Positions 39,820-53,360 of a stretch of 64,000 nucleotides of DNA are shown piece by piece; positions within the stretch are counted from its first letter, which is position 1, and each line of letters opens with the position of its first letter. Source of the stretch: Prunella strophiata (Eukaryota > Chordata > Aves > Passeriformes > Prunellidae); the NCBI GenBank assembly GCA_036583965.1, contig JAZBQD010000034.1:10356040-10420039 (forward strand), written 5' to 3'. The notes under the pieces were generated by a model. It had not been told where the DNA came from, ran no database searches, and was given only the letters and a program-made list of their open reading frames with translations. A program made the translations under genes and the position numbers.

Positions 39820-42516
39820 GGTAGCCTGGAGCTGGAGCAGGGCTGCCACCTGGGCCAGCTCCTACTGCAGGTTCCTGGCACTGAGCTGTCATCTCCCTCT
39901 CCCACACACCCCACCAAGCTGTAATAAACTGTTGCTAAACTATTATTATCTTCCTGGAATACAGGAACATAGTAATAGTATGTGAAGAAGCTCAGTTTCT
40001 GTATTTGTCCCTGCCTTTCTCATTAGGCAGCTTGGGATCTGTGTAGACTTTGAGGAAACACTTCAGTGCAGGCTCAGCTTTGAGCAGGTACTTAAATCAA
40101 ATTGATTTCAGTGGGATTCAGGTACATACCTTAGGCTAAATGGATTTTTTATTCTGAACTGGGTTTCTGTTGTGGTTATGAGTCAAGTTACTGGAGCAAG
40201 TTACTTCCATTCAGATATGCATTGATTAAGGGTGAAGGACTTAATTATTTGTACTTGTTTAAATATCACTTATTTGCCTGTATTGACAGCTGATATAAAA
40301 ATAAAATTAATTTAATTCTCAACTGATGAGTTCATTTTAGCTTCTCTGCTAAATTCAAGCTCTGTAAGGCTCTCCAAAATGATTGCTGTGAACAGCTTAT
40401 AGCTGGAGTTGAATGTTACCAAATGTGGCTAAATATAACAAAAGGATAATAAAGCTGATATTGGTCCATAAAACAAGTTTCCAGTTCTCATATAAATACT
40501 CCTGTAAAATTTTTGTGATCAGCTCTGATGAAAGTATTGAGAAAGTACTCATTTTACTTTTCATATCCTTCTATCAATCAATTAATTCAGCTTCAGGAGT
40601 GTGTGAAACTGAGGTTGATTCATCACTTGCTTGTGTTTACATTTAGTCGACACTTGCTTATAAAGACAAAACATTTTCAGCAGATTTCATTAAAGTTCAT
40701 TTTTATTCTTCCTTCCAATATTCATTGATCTCACAATCCTTAATGGATTTAGCCTCTCAGTCTCCTGGGAGGAAAGAGAGAAGAAAATATTGCCTTTTGG
40801 ACAAGGGTGACATAAACCTTGTTTTCACTGCAAGCTGACCTCGTGTCTTGCTGGTAAAAGCCCTGTGGAAGGGCAGAGTTCAGTGGAGCAGCAGTTGGGA
40901 AGTCAGACTTTGCCTCCAGAAGCCCAGCCAGAGCTCTCATGTGAGAGGGTGTGCAGCCGCCCACAGGCGTGTGGGGAGGTTTGCCTTATGAAAATGTATG
41001 TGCACACCCACAAGCTTTTAGCAATTTCACATTTACTGGTATGTTTTTCTGTGAAGTGTCATCCTGTTGTGGTTTGTTTATTTACAAGCTGCGTTCGTGT
41101 TGTCCAACCTGCTGAGAAAAACAGAGGATGGCGAGGATCCAGCAGGTCCTGCCAGGCTCAAAGAGAGAGGAACTTGTTCACAGAAAGACCTTAATATTCT
41201 GTCCTGACAAACTGAAAGTGTTCTGCAACCCGTATCTCTGTTTAGGAAATGGATTCTGAAAGTGAGAATTCAAAAATATGGGTAGCATGTAGTGTTTGCT
41301 GTTTTGTACCATGGGATTCAAACTCTGTGTTTAATAACAATACACAAAATAGCATCTGGTAGCTACCACTAAAATAAGCTTTAGTAGAAAATGCTGGTAA
41401 GTGTTTTCAGTTGAAAATGTTTTCTGACAAAAAGGCATAAATTTTGTCTGCTGTCCATGATGGTGATGATGATGATGCAGTGGTTTGATGAGGCTGAAAG
41501 ACATCATGAAGTGAAAGTGATGGGCAAGCCCAGAGCTGCAAGGGAGATGCATATCCTTCAAACATCTACATTTCTATCATTTCTTGCAACAGGAGAGCCA
41601 GAGGTGAGGCCTTGTGAAGTGGTCCAAGGATTAAAAATGTATTCCAGCTGGTTCTGACTGTTCTCAGCTGTGTGAGGTGTGCTCCTCGTGGGCTGGCCAG
41701 AGCAGCAGGTGCTGTGTGGTGCTGTTATCTTGGTGCTTGCAGAAGGGGCACTGGAAGGGTCTCTGCATTTATGGTGGTGTGAGCCCAGCTGGAGAATGAG
41801 AAACAAATGGCTTGGTCTTTCTCTGCACTGATTTTCATGATTGCCACCAAACACTTCCCTACACCCCTGTGTTGCTCATGAGCTCAGTGCTGGCTTAAAG
41901 GAGAACCTTTCAGTGCCCAGAGCTGATGCTGAAGTCTGACATCATTGGGCACCTCCAAAGCAAAAGCCACTGCCTGAGCTAAGGGGCTGTTTGCTTAGCA
42001 GACTCTGTATATGCTGAGTTCTGCATCATACAATGTATTTAATCACTGCATTATGTGCTGTTCCTTTTAAAAGCTGCTTCTTCCCCCTGCCCTAAAGCCA
42101 GAGCCAGGACTCCTGCTTGTCCTGCCTCCCCCTTGCAGCCACAGGTCCTGTGTGGATCAGGAGACACAGCAGAGCTGGGGGCAGCTGAGCAGGGCAGGCT
42201 CTGCTGCTCACCAGTGCTGCTGCTGGGTGGACTGCAGGACACAGAGCACTTCTCCTGCCTTTTGCAGACAGGGTGAGAGGAGCATGCAGCTTTCTGGACC
42301 AGATTCTGCCTCTGGTGTCTGCAGGGATGAGCAGGGAAGCTCGTGCTTCTTGGATGTTTATGCTTTAGCCAAGCATGTGTTACACCCTGCAGGAGGTGGG
42401 CAGTGCACCTGTGGTAACCCGGTGGTTGGTAGGAATGAGGTGCCTGGTCTGCCCAGCCTTGCTTTGGAGCTAAAGCCTGTGTTGGGTAATAACTTTCCAT
42501 AACCATTTTGTCTCTT

Positions 42517-42518
<2 letters not shown>

Positions 42519-42547
<29 letters not shown>
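42519..42547 (+). repeat. T29 homopolymer
   Basis: A run of twenty-nine T following TCTCTTCC. It is one of three long T tracts within 5.7 kb. The sequence to its right shows no recognisable reverse-strand gene copy or SINE body. Confidence 0.97.
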
Positions 42548-44670
42548 GGTGCTTTTTGTGTTTTGAGTTCCCTGAGCAGTGTTTTGGGCTTGGACTTTTT
42601 AGGTAAAAATAACTTTCATTTGAAGAACAAGCAACAGCAGTGCTAACTTTCCTTCCAGCTAGTGCAAGGCTTTTTTTCCCCTGTGCTTTCCTGAAGTTCT
42701 AAAAGGCAAGAATGTCTTAGCTCAGGAGGAAAACAGCAAAGTTTTTGATTATAGTTGCTTTGAATTTGCAGTTTGGTAACAGTTGTGAATGAATTTCTTC
42801 TTGAAAATTTGTGATTTTCCATAGAGCAGAAACACTGTTTTGAAACAGTGGGTAAGTGGGATAAAGCAGTAATAGAAACTGTCACTGCAAACTATGAATG
42901 CAAACTCTGCTTTTTCTAAATTATCATGTTGTGAATGATTTATAATTATTTTTCTAAATATTTTGTCCCAAACTGTGTAGCTCATAAAGTCCCACATACA
43001 TGCTTGCTGGTAATAGTTTGAATTGAAATGTCTTTGCTCATTTGAATATAAACCTCTGGAGTTGTTTTACTTAACATTTGCATATTAGATTACAAATGGT
43101 CTGTCAGCAGGACTGGCTTTGCACCATGATGTATTTTCAAGCCAAACACTGGTTATTTGTTAATATAGAGGTGTTTTCTTGATCCCTGCAACACTGCCTG
43201 CACACACCTGCATGATGATACTCCATTACTGAAACTTTACTATTGTATTAAGAGCAAAGGTATGGTCTGGTAATTGGTTTAAAGCAGTGCTAATGACAGT
43301 CCCCTCTCTCACTGGCCACAGTCTCTTGCCAGCTGTTGCTATCTGAGCCTCATTGCTGGAAGACATGGAAGCTGTTGGGTTTTCCAACAGAGCCAAGACA
43401 GGCAATTGAATCACTGCATTGCTTTCCTCAATGCCCATGTAGACCCTGTGCTTCACTGGCTGCATTTCTGGAAAGAGACCCTCAGAGAGTGGCACCTGGT
43501 TCTGGTGTCCACTTATCCCATTCCTGTGCCAAAGGTGAAGTCTTGCAGACCAACAGGTTCTCAATTTTCTATATGATATTGTTGCTCAGCTCATGGAATT
43601 GCAATGCTTGTTAATGGGTTAAATACTATGTATTTCATTTGTCAGCAGGTTCTCTGATTAAAAGCCTGAGATGCATCTTTGCTCTTCCTTTTATCTCGGA
43701 GTTTTTGAGCAGTCTCTTCCTTGTTCCAGCTCTGTGTGTGTGCTCGGACCATCTGGCACGGCTCGGCTGCTTTCAAGGGGAAAAATTAATCACAATCTGG
43801 ATGGTGAGGGACTTAGGGATGGGTTTTATTTCCACTTCAGACAGTTCCACAGGTAGGCAGCTCTTCAGGGGAGGTTTCTCAGCAGCCTTTTGCCTGATGG
43901 GTGTGTGAGGAAGGGTGGTCAGAAATCCCTCAGGAGCAGGTGCCAGGTGGAGCTGGGAGCAGCGCTCAGCCCCGCCATCCCTCGCTGCTGTCCTGCTGCA
44001 GGAGCCTCACAGTGCTCAGGATCACCTTCTTCAGCACTGCTGGGCTCCAGACAGTTGTTCTTGGATCAAAATTAATTTCCCTGGGCTCTGCTCCACTTTG
44101 CAGAGTTTGGTCATTACAGACTGTCAATTTTGAGAGACATGGGTTGTTTTTTTTTTCCTGGTAACACTAATATTTTAGCATTGCTTCAACAATCACAGCT
44201 TTGTAAACATTGGAGTGATTATTTACAGAACATTTGAGGAAGGATTCTTTTACCCAAAGAGTGAGTTGCACATAAGACATGCTCAGTCTAAAAGTAACCT
44301 GAAAAGACAAGCCTAATGGTGGTTTCTATGAACTGCCACCTGTGGGAGTTTTCAAACTTGTAATCTCATCAGGTGTCTGTGCACTTTGTGACCATGTCTG
44401 TTTGCTTGTCAAGGAGATCTTTTCTCCTGTGTACTTGTGGAGGCATATTGCAGTTGTTGAAGGTGTTTGCAGATTGTGAATGGTGAGAGACACCAAAAAA
44501 TGTTTTGTGCCTGAAGCAGCTGCCTCCAAAACGCCCATCCCTGAATCTCCTTCAAAAACCACCTTGTATGCTTGACAGGGAAATTTTAGCTTGCTGCTGC
44601 AGTGCTTTTTTTCTTTTACTTTTAAAGAAATATGAACCTTTTTTCCCCTGTCTCATCTTTTTTTCCTTGG

Positions 44671-44693
44671 TTTTTTTTTTTTTTTTTTTTTTT
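44671..44693 (+). repeat. T23 homopolymer
   Basis: A run of twenty-three T inside a longer T/C-rich stretch (about 44607-44699). The wider stretch is pyrimidine-rich on the + strand. Confidence 0.97.
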
Positions 44694-46852
44694 CTTTTGT
44701 GAAGTATTTTAGGAATAAATGGTTGGTGTGGTTTTTAGTGATGCAGGTTTTTGAATGAGTCTTTGGATTGTGGGGAGTCATGACATTTTGGAAATGCTGT
44801 TCTTTCACAGACCAGCAAACCCAGGTCACTTCAGGGGAAAGCATCTGGTGTGAGTGGTAGCAACAGTATCTAAATAGTGATATGAGAAGCTGCCTTTGCC
44901 TGACTATTAAAATATATGAAATTAGCAAGCACTGACAATTACCTCTTGTGAGCTGTGTTTTGTTGTTGCTGAGTGGGCAGCAATCCTGTTTGTCTAATTG
45001 AGCTTTGCTAGATCATAGTGTTCAGAGTTCATTCATCATACTGGGTTTCTTTCTTTCTAGGGTTTTCCATTTTTAGAGAGACCCTGTTATATATAGTAAT
45101 GGCAGTCGTGCATGCCTTTTTCCCTGTGGAGCAGGGCAGAAGTTTGGATCTCATTTTACAGAGCTCTTGTCTGCATTTTATTCACAATGAAACTGGGGGT
45201 GCCAAACCCTAGATATTTGGGGCTTGTATCTATTACTTATGTGGCTTTTAAGGCAGATTTTTTTTCTACAATACATCAAAAAATTTATTTTTTGAGGTTG
45301 GGAAATCAGACCTTTCAGGGGCCTGAGCTTAAAATAATATATTGTCCAAAGCCATAGATTAAATCTCTGCTTGAGTCCTTGTTCACAGACTTGCTGGCTG
45401 TTCTTTTTGCCAGTTCAATGTAGCCTTTTCCCAGTCCCTCTTTAGAAATTGTTGACTAGAGAGCAGGCTGAAAATCATACATGTTAACTTCATATTCCAC
45501 TTACAAGCTAAAGTATTTTTGCTGTGTTTTTCTTTAAGCAGAGCCTCTGGAGACTTGTTAAACTATGAAATTGTTACAAAAAAGCAGCACAAAGGCTCCA
45601 GCTAAGGGTATTAAATGTCCTAGGAAGCCCAAAAAAGCTGCTCCAACTTCAATGGAGTAAAATATACAAAAAGGGGAAAATCTCATTTTGAGTCACTGTA
45701 AGATGACTTGAATATAATTACAAAATTTCCAGGTATTTTTCTAGGATATCCCAATGAAATGTGGGCAGAGAAATGGATGGTATTGACATTTCCATGGCAA
45801 CCCATTGTAACATTTCAGATATTAACCTGCAGGTCATATATTACTGAAGCAGAATATTTGTGGAAGACTGGCAAAATCTATCAGTCTTCTGCAAAATGTG
45901 CAGGCAACAGCATAGCAACAAAATGCAGATAAGAAAACATAGGCTTTGAAATAAAATCTGGGCTTGAAAGTGAAGTGTAAGTTTTGTTTAAGACTCCACT
46001 GGTGGTGAGTAACATCACATTCCAGCCCCAAGGGGTTAATTGCTGCCATTTTTTGGCTGTGGGTCTGGTTTGTATTTGTGGCTTGGTGTGGAATAGAGGT
46101 GGGATGATTGCAAAAACGTTGTAGCAGCTCTAATTATCCTTTAATTCCAGGTGCTAACAGACTTTGGGGAGCCTGAGGTGGCCCTTTGTGCTTCTGTTCT
46201 GGTCATTGGTGATGGTGGTGGGATATAGGGTGGGAAGGGCACATGGCCAGAATTAGTTAAGCCCTGGATCTCTGGGGAGGTGTTCACTGGTCCATAATGA
46301 TGGATTGCCCACTGTCCCACATGGGAGCCTCTTACCAGACGTCCTGAAGAGAATTAGATGTTCTTTCGTGCTGCTGAAACCCTGGAGAAAAGCACTGGCA
46401 AAGGGCAGGGCGTTCCTTGCAAGGAAGCTGGTGTGTCTCTGCTGTCTGGAGATTTGCAGCAGGTCAGATTGACTGCACTGGTAGGATTTACAGAGCTGGT
46501 GGGTCTCAGGTCAGACAGCTGGAAAGCCTGATTGTCTCTGAGGTGACAGCAGAGACATTTCCGAGAACCTTTGGAAGAAGGAATCCCCCTTGCTAGGAAG
46601 CCACATTTCTTCCTTAAGATTTTTTCAGGTTTTTAAAGTTTTTTAAAGGAGAACTTGGAGTCTATGCAACGTGAGATGGAACTTTACTCCCACCAATAAA
46701 TTACAGTGTCTCCTTCAAAATCCCCGTAGGCAAGGCGTGCTATGTGATAGCTAATTCTCACAGACCTTATGAGAATGCATTTTCTGGGAACTGCCTTTGT
46801 AATAATAAATTACAAGTGGATAGGGTTCAGCCAAGCCATGCACTTGATCCTG

Positions 46853-46922
46853 TTCACACTGATTTTAATGGAAAAATTCCCAGTGAGTTTATTGGGGGCA
46901 GACCCAGTACAAGGCTGTGGGA
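46853..46922. repeat. Ancient amniote interspersed repeat remnant
   Basis: GATCCTGTTCACACTGATTT, TAATGGAAAAATTCCCAGTG and AGTTTATTGGGGGCAGACCC together resemble the old, partly self-complementary repeat with CATTGACTTCAATGGG-type motifs that recurs in bird and reptile genomes. The family name cannot be fixed by eye. Strand is not assigned because the motif is nearly symmetric. Confidence 0.5.
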
Positions 46923-48134
46923 AACTGGATGTCTGAATTTGCCTGAACTGCAAAGTGTCTTTGCTTCTGTTTAGATTAATTTTGTACCTTCTGGTTTCAT
47001 GATTTACTTTGAGATTTTGTAACTTGAAGTTATGTTAAGAACTGAGCATTGAAAACATGGACCTGTGTATTGCTAATGATTGAGTGTATATATGGACATG
47101 ATGGAATGGATCCAGGCATTCCTAATGAAGTTACACTGCACAGGTGCTTGCTCTCTAACATTCCTTTTATGTCTGTTGAGAGACAGCAGCATCTTTATTG
47201 TTCATGAAAAATGATCAGAGTCCCTTTGAAAATATATTTATTTTTCCCTGGTTTCCCACTGTGCAGCTTGCAGAGGTTGTGTGCTTTGTGCTGCTTTCCA
47301 GTTGCAGCAGATGTGCTTTCACCATTCAGGACACAGACAAAGACTTGTGACAATGTCATGCACATTTATCTTAACTGCTCAGAATTCAGGCAGAATCTTT
47401 TCCTGCCTTTAACATCTCAGCCACCCAGAGATGGGTTTTTTCCTCCCCACTTATGCTTTGTCAACAGCCTCCCTTATATCAAGCAACACATCATTAGTTT
47501 CAACCAGTTCAGCCAATTTGTCATTAATGAACCAGATAAGAAACTTCCAGATCATAAGTGACCAGGTTATTTGTCATGGGATTTCAGTGCTGCTTCTTTT
47601 TGTTTTAATGAGCACTTTCTTCTCTCACCTGGTCAGGTGCTCCTTCCTCCAGCCTTTGTTAGATGCATTCAGAGGTGGGGTCTAATTTTGTTAAACTCTG
47701 TCAGTAACAATTGCACCTCCATTCCTCTTTGTGCTTTCCAGTTAAATAATTTTCTGAATTTTCTTTGTACAGCTCTCTCTTTGGATATGCACTTCACTGT
47801 GCTCAATCTCATTATTCCATTCATATTTTGTTTTTAATCCAATTTTCAGGAAATACATAGTGCTTTTTTTTCCTATAGTACTTTCCAAAAATTACTGCTT
47901 TTTGTGCATGTGGAAGTATCTCTTCATTCCTCTGCTGAAATTTTCTGACAACTTCTCAACTGATTTCAGTAATTGATTGAATTCACATTGGACTGTGCTT
48001 CTGTATGTTTCTTCAATTAATCAAAATTATTTCAGCTCTAGGGTGTAGCAGCAAGAAGTCTAAAATTTTGACTCATCAACTCTGTTGTTACTGGTCCTTC
48101 CACTTCCTTTCTTTTTGTCTTGTCCAGGTGAGCC

Positions 48135-48136
<2 letters not shown>

Positions 48137-48165
<29 letters not shown>
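48137..48165 (+). repeat. T29 homopolymer
   Basis: A run of twenty-nine T between GTGAGCCAC and AACAATTGG. No retroposon body is recognised on either side. Confidence 0.97.
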
Positions 48166-48170
<5 letters not shown>

Positions 48171-51100
48171 TTGGTCTAATTTAGGTCTCCAGGTGATGTC
48201 TTGGTGATTCCTGTGTTTCCCAGATGCCCTAGTATCTTTCAGGCTTCTCATTCACATTTTCCAAGGAACCCATCATGCCCTCTCAGTATTTTGACCACTT
48301 TATGCCAAGATGTCATGTTGCATGAGGCCTTTTACTGCACTCATTTTTTGTTCTCACAATTTTTTAGTGAAATTGTTGGAAGAATTTGATACTGTATTAG
48401 CATTTAGAAGAATTTCTCATTCATGGGCAAAGTTGGCTTGAAACACAAAACCTTGCTCCCCAAATCCCAAAATATCCATTAAATCCAAGCAAAGCACATA
48501 TTCTGATATATTATGATATAGCTAAAAAGGATAGAAACACACTTTCTGGGCACTAACACCAAAAACATCCTGCAGTATTGGTCTCTCCACATTCTTCCAG
48601 AAGTCATTGTCATGTGAAAATACCTTTCTCACTTCCTTCATAATAAAGGTAAATAGTTCAAGTTTTTAAAAACAGTTTAAGTTTTTTAAAAAGCTTAAAG
48701 TTCACATACCCAAGAGAAATCACTGTCTTCAGCCTTTATAGAAAGGATATCAAGAAGATAATTTTATTGGTTTCAGGATCTGAAGGGAGAATCAATAAGG
48801 CACCTACAATCTTTGAAGTTCCTGGTCTGACCTCTGTATTCCCATTAGCTGCTCTCCTCTTGTTTCTCCCTCTCACAGTCGTCTTAATGACAGTGTAAAC
48901 CCTTGGACTTCATTTCATTTCACGTTTTGCTCTTAAAAAACACCCACAAAGTGCTTAACAGGATGTTTCAGAAACACTGCCAAGAGCTCGGGGTGAATTT
49001 CCTTCCCTTGGAAGTGCTGACCTCAGGCTGGAAGAGGAGGCTGCTGTGGAAATCCAGCTGGGATCTGCTCTCCCTTTGCAGAGGGGTCTAAAGACACTCC
49101 ACAGCTGCAGGTGCTTCCTTTGCTCCAGGCTCTTGCCCTTTGCAAGGAGGAAACTCCTGTGCTCAGAGCGTGGCCATGTGGTGCCCTGTCCCTGCCAGCC
49201 CAGGGGCTCCCTTGGCTCCTGGGCAGGCTGGATGAGGACAGCAGCACAAGTCCCCTGATCCCTGGGGAAGAGCAGCTCTGGTGCATGCCCTGTGCAGTGC
49301 TTCCCTGCCAGCACAGCGGGCAGGCAAGGTGGGGATGGCACGGAGAGGAGTGAGGAAGCAAGGCAGGAGTGCCATTTAGTGTCTGCTTGTACAGAGAGCT
49401 GTATGCTTGCAATATGTTTTACCTTCTGCTGGCAGTTCTGGTGTGAAAAGCAGCATAGCTTAATTAGGCAGTGTCAAGATACTCAAATCTTCCAATCTGC
49501 CTTCCAATCTGAAGTGTTGTTCTTTGCTGATTTAGCTGTATCTTGCAAGAAGTCTGTATGCTTATGGCTAAATGATTGAGTTGCATGAAAATTTTCAGTG
49601 TCACCTGATTTTTTGATGGATTTTTTAATAGGACTTGGACAAATCTGTCAGGCTCTGTGGATCATCATTCTGTCAGGATTTTCCAAAAAGGGATCTGTGT
49701 GTGCTTTGACCAGAGTGAATCTGCAGTATCCAAGTTGTGTGGGATTTAATATGCAAGACTGGGACTCGGTGTGCTGCATGTCCTGCAGCACAGGTCCACC
49801 CACATGTTGTAATCCCAGTACATACCAGTTACATCCTGCTTGCTGCACGTGCTCAGGAGATTTCAGAGCATGCTCTTAACATGTGAGACAATGCTGAAAA
49901 ATGTCCCAAATTTACTGGGTATGTGTGTGGCTCACTTGTTCCAGTGCCTTGCAGCTGTACCAGATTTACTGGGCTTCTAGAGCTGGTTACCTTGGGGCCA
50001 GTGTTTTTCCTTGGAGGAGTGGTTCAAAACACCAATAGCTTGGTCAGGCATCTGGACATTTAGAAATGTGAAGCCAACAGCCAGTGTTCTATAGTTCCAC
50101 CTGGGTGAAATTTCTGGAAGATAAAGAGCAGAAGCAGGAGAAAACCTGGATGAAAAAAACAGTGTCAAAACCTTGGTCTCAAGCATGTGCTGTTCCCAAG
50201 GGCTTTGTTAGCATTGTGCTTGATAAGAATCAAGTTTCAGTGGGTTTTGGATTGTGTTGTTGAATGAGATGAAGCATTCTTAGCTAAACTTAGAATGAAG
50301 AAGACAAAAGGAAGTTGTTATTGGGTAAAGAATTTTTTTCTTACTAGAACCATCTTTCCCTGAAATATGAAAGATCCTTTCCAAATGCAAAAGTTATGCA
50401 AACATGTCTGAATATAGAAGTGAAACTGGAAAGCAGTGGGTTTCTTCTGCCAGTTTTGCAGGAGGCCACCCACAAAGGTATATCTTATTTTTTTCTCTTT
50501 ATGGTTTTGTTTTTTTCCCTTCTGGAAAAATACAGAAAAATTTTGGCCAAAATCAGAGCCTATTTTGATTTTATAGCCTTTCTTATCAAAGCAGGATTGA
50601 AATGTAGCTTGAATTTTCCAAGTAGTGTCTAATTCATGAAGGAAAAAAAAAATTAAAAAATGAAGTTACGGATTTGGTGCAAATGGTGTATCACCAAGGC
50701 TCTAAGTTCTTGCTTAGACAAATTCATACATATTAGCCTTTGTCTATATGAAATGGAGACTGTTTGGTGTAAGCCATTTGCCTTGCTGTTAGTTGGTGCT
50801 GACTGTATTTTTGTCCTTGCTTTGAGTGTTTGATAATGGTTTCCTGTATTAAAATCAAAGTCCTGTTTTGATTTGATATTTCCAATCTGTTTCTTAACTG
50901 TGGTATTCTCAAATTTTACTCCTCTTTAAGAGGCTGTTACTTTTTATTCTGCATATCCACTCCCTCAGGCCAAACGGGCAGGAAATGTAGTTAATTTCTG
51001 TGTAACCCACAGAAATGCAGGATTCCCTGTGGAGGGACACTCTGCATTGCTCACAGCCCACCCCGCTCTCCTCACATCTGCCTCTCCCCGCGCCGCTCTG

Positions 51101-53179
51101 CCTTCCATTGATGGATGATTTCTCAGCACAAGCAAAGCCCTAGAAATGCAGTTAGAATGTGAGTTGTTTATTGTTTGTGTAGCTTCAGAAGCCACATATT
51201 CCAGATCCCTGCAGTCTCTTGTACAGCAGTGTCAGTATCCTCTGTCTGCTACGGAAATGATCTCCTTGGTCCTCTGGTACGTCCTGAGCCCCCGTCCCAC
51301 CACTCCCTCCTGTGCATTGTTCAAACTCATTTAGCAGAATTCCAGAGGAAGAAATTCAACAATTTGCACTTGGAGCCTACATTGTAGTCTAAATGATCTC
51401 ACTGCTTAAAAATGTTTTTTTGGGTCTAAGTTTAATAATTTTTCACAATCTATCCTTTGTAGCTAACCCTCCCCCACTTTCTTCTTAAAAAAATTCCTTC
51501 TCTTCCATGTGCCAGTGTTTTGTAGACATATAAGCTGTTATCAGGTTGTCTCAGCCATCTTTCAATCAAGATGTACTTTTTAGTTCCTGTAGATCATTAT
51601 TTTTTTTTCTTCATCTTTATGTAAATACAGAAATCGTACTAATGTAACCTCCTGTAGTTAAAATGATGCAACCTCGCTGGTGTCGTTGTGTAACCTAGTT
51701 CTGTGGGAAGACAAACTCTGCTTGGGATAAGGCACCTTTATCCCAGTACCCAAACTGGTGCTTGTACTGGTAATTATCACTCAGAAGGTAAGTGATCTAG
51801 GACAATAAACCAGAAGGATGCCTTTAAATGAACAAAGATTTCCACACCCTTAAAACAAGAAAAATATAGCAATGGGTAGGCAGCTTGGCAGCAGAGTCCT
51901 CAGCTGAGTAAAAGTGTGTCCTTGAGCAGAGTTCATGTTCTGCTGTGGTTTGGTGGTGTTGGATGGAGGAATGACTCTTATTCATACATTTGTATTCCCA
52001 AATAAGTCTCAGTGATTAAAACATCCTGACTGAGCAGAGTTGTTTTTTATGGATTCAAAACTGGGACAAAGTAATGTTCAAATGTGGAGGCCGCTGTTAA
52101 TCCTGCAGTACTGTTTTCACACTGGGTGTAGTTATTTTCTGTAAGGGATGCTTTTCCAGAAGTGTTGTGGCCATGTAGTGTTGGAATGCCATCACATCCT
52201 GACTCTGAATTAGAAAAAGGTTTCAGAGTTAATCAAGTGCAATGACAACCAAAACCCTTAATAACGTGAGTGTTGGATTCCTAGGACTTGTTGTATGGAG
52301 GCTTTTTAAGAGTTGGAGTCATTAACTTTTTTAATTACACTGGTGATGGTCCAGAACTCTACAAGGACACTGAGTTTATTGAGATTGCACTAAATATCTG
52401 CCAGACAACTGAGAGTTGACTCTAGTCCCACCTTTTTCTTTTCCATATGCTAGATCATCTCAAAAAATGGAGAGAATGTGGTTCTCTGCAAAGAGAAAAG
52501 TAGCTCATTGAATGTCTGTGCTGTGGTGTATACTAACTAAAACAGGAACTGGTGCCAGAAAATTCCTAGCTAATATAGCCAACCTACTTCTTTAAATGGT
52601 TTGCTCATCATTTCACTGCAGTCTTTGATTTATTAAATTATGGTTTATTAAATCATAAATGCCAATAAGCTTTAAAGGAAAGGTATTATCTAAAAAATGT
52701 TTTATCCAAAATAATAAATCATTATTTCTAGAAATGGCACAGTAAAAATCTGTGTTCAATGCTAATCATGCATTAAGTTTTAGGTGTTTAAATATGAGAA
52801 TCTTCTGGTTATCTGTAAGTCAGTTATCTGTAACAGAGCCCTGTAAGTGGCTCTGTTGCAGTGATACTGAGAACCTCTGTATATCTCTGCATAGAGTACA
52901 GCCTCAATCCCTCTGAGAGTACAGTCCCATATTTTGTTTTTATCAATAATGAAAAAGATGCATGTGCAGTAGTTCTCTTAGGGCTACATCTGCATTGCCT
53001 CCTCTTTAAATATTTGCACCAAGAAGTTTTTGCCCAAGGGCAGAGCAGGCTGGCCAGGACAGGCCCAGTGGCACTGACTTGGGCAGCTGCCATCCTGCGT
53101 AATCCTGGAGAAATCTACCTAAATCCTCCAAATCAGAATTTCATGCTCCCTGTATGAGGCTGGGTGTGAAATTTTAATT

Positions 53180-53360
53180 TGCACTTGTCAGTCTGAAGTA
53201 AGGGGAAAAGGGAAAGCAAAAAATAAAAGGCATATGATAAATTTCACACTTTCCCCCGAACAAAGCAGCGCGGTTCTTTCCTGCGGGCGCCTCAATGAAT
53301 CTCCGTGTGGGCAGCTGGAAGCTGGCGGTTTATCTGGAGACATGGCAGAGTTGTAAGCAG
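53180..53360. promoter_or_regulatory. Candidate CpG-enriched regulatory patch
   Basis: About seven CpGs fall between 53256 and 53328, in an otherwise CpG-depleted intron, next to a CAGCTG E-box at 53312-53317. It is too small for a CpG-island promoter. CpG retention suggests germline hypomethylation or sequence constraint. Confidence 0.25.

Noticed and set aside
39732..39985. Two short opposite-strand open frames sharing a YRGKN...FYLCTRG peptide
   Set aside because: The shared peptide is a direct consequence of the perfect inverted repeat at 39772-39819, not of related genes.
41457..41476. GAT-rich short tandem stretch (also 267-279)
   Set aside because: Too short and imperfect to list as a repeat of interest.
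42051..42506. 151-codon minus-strand open frame
   Set aside because: Low-complexity Ser/Pro/Gln-rich translation from a GC-rich stretch with no family similarity; other frames are open on the + strand as well.
42833..42850. Small hairpin CACTGTTT-TG-AAACAGTG
   Set aside because: Eight-base arms are expected by chance in a window of this size.
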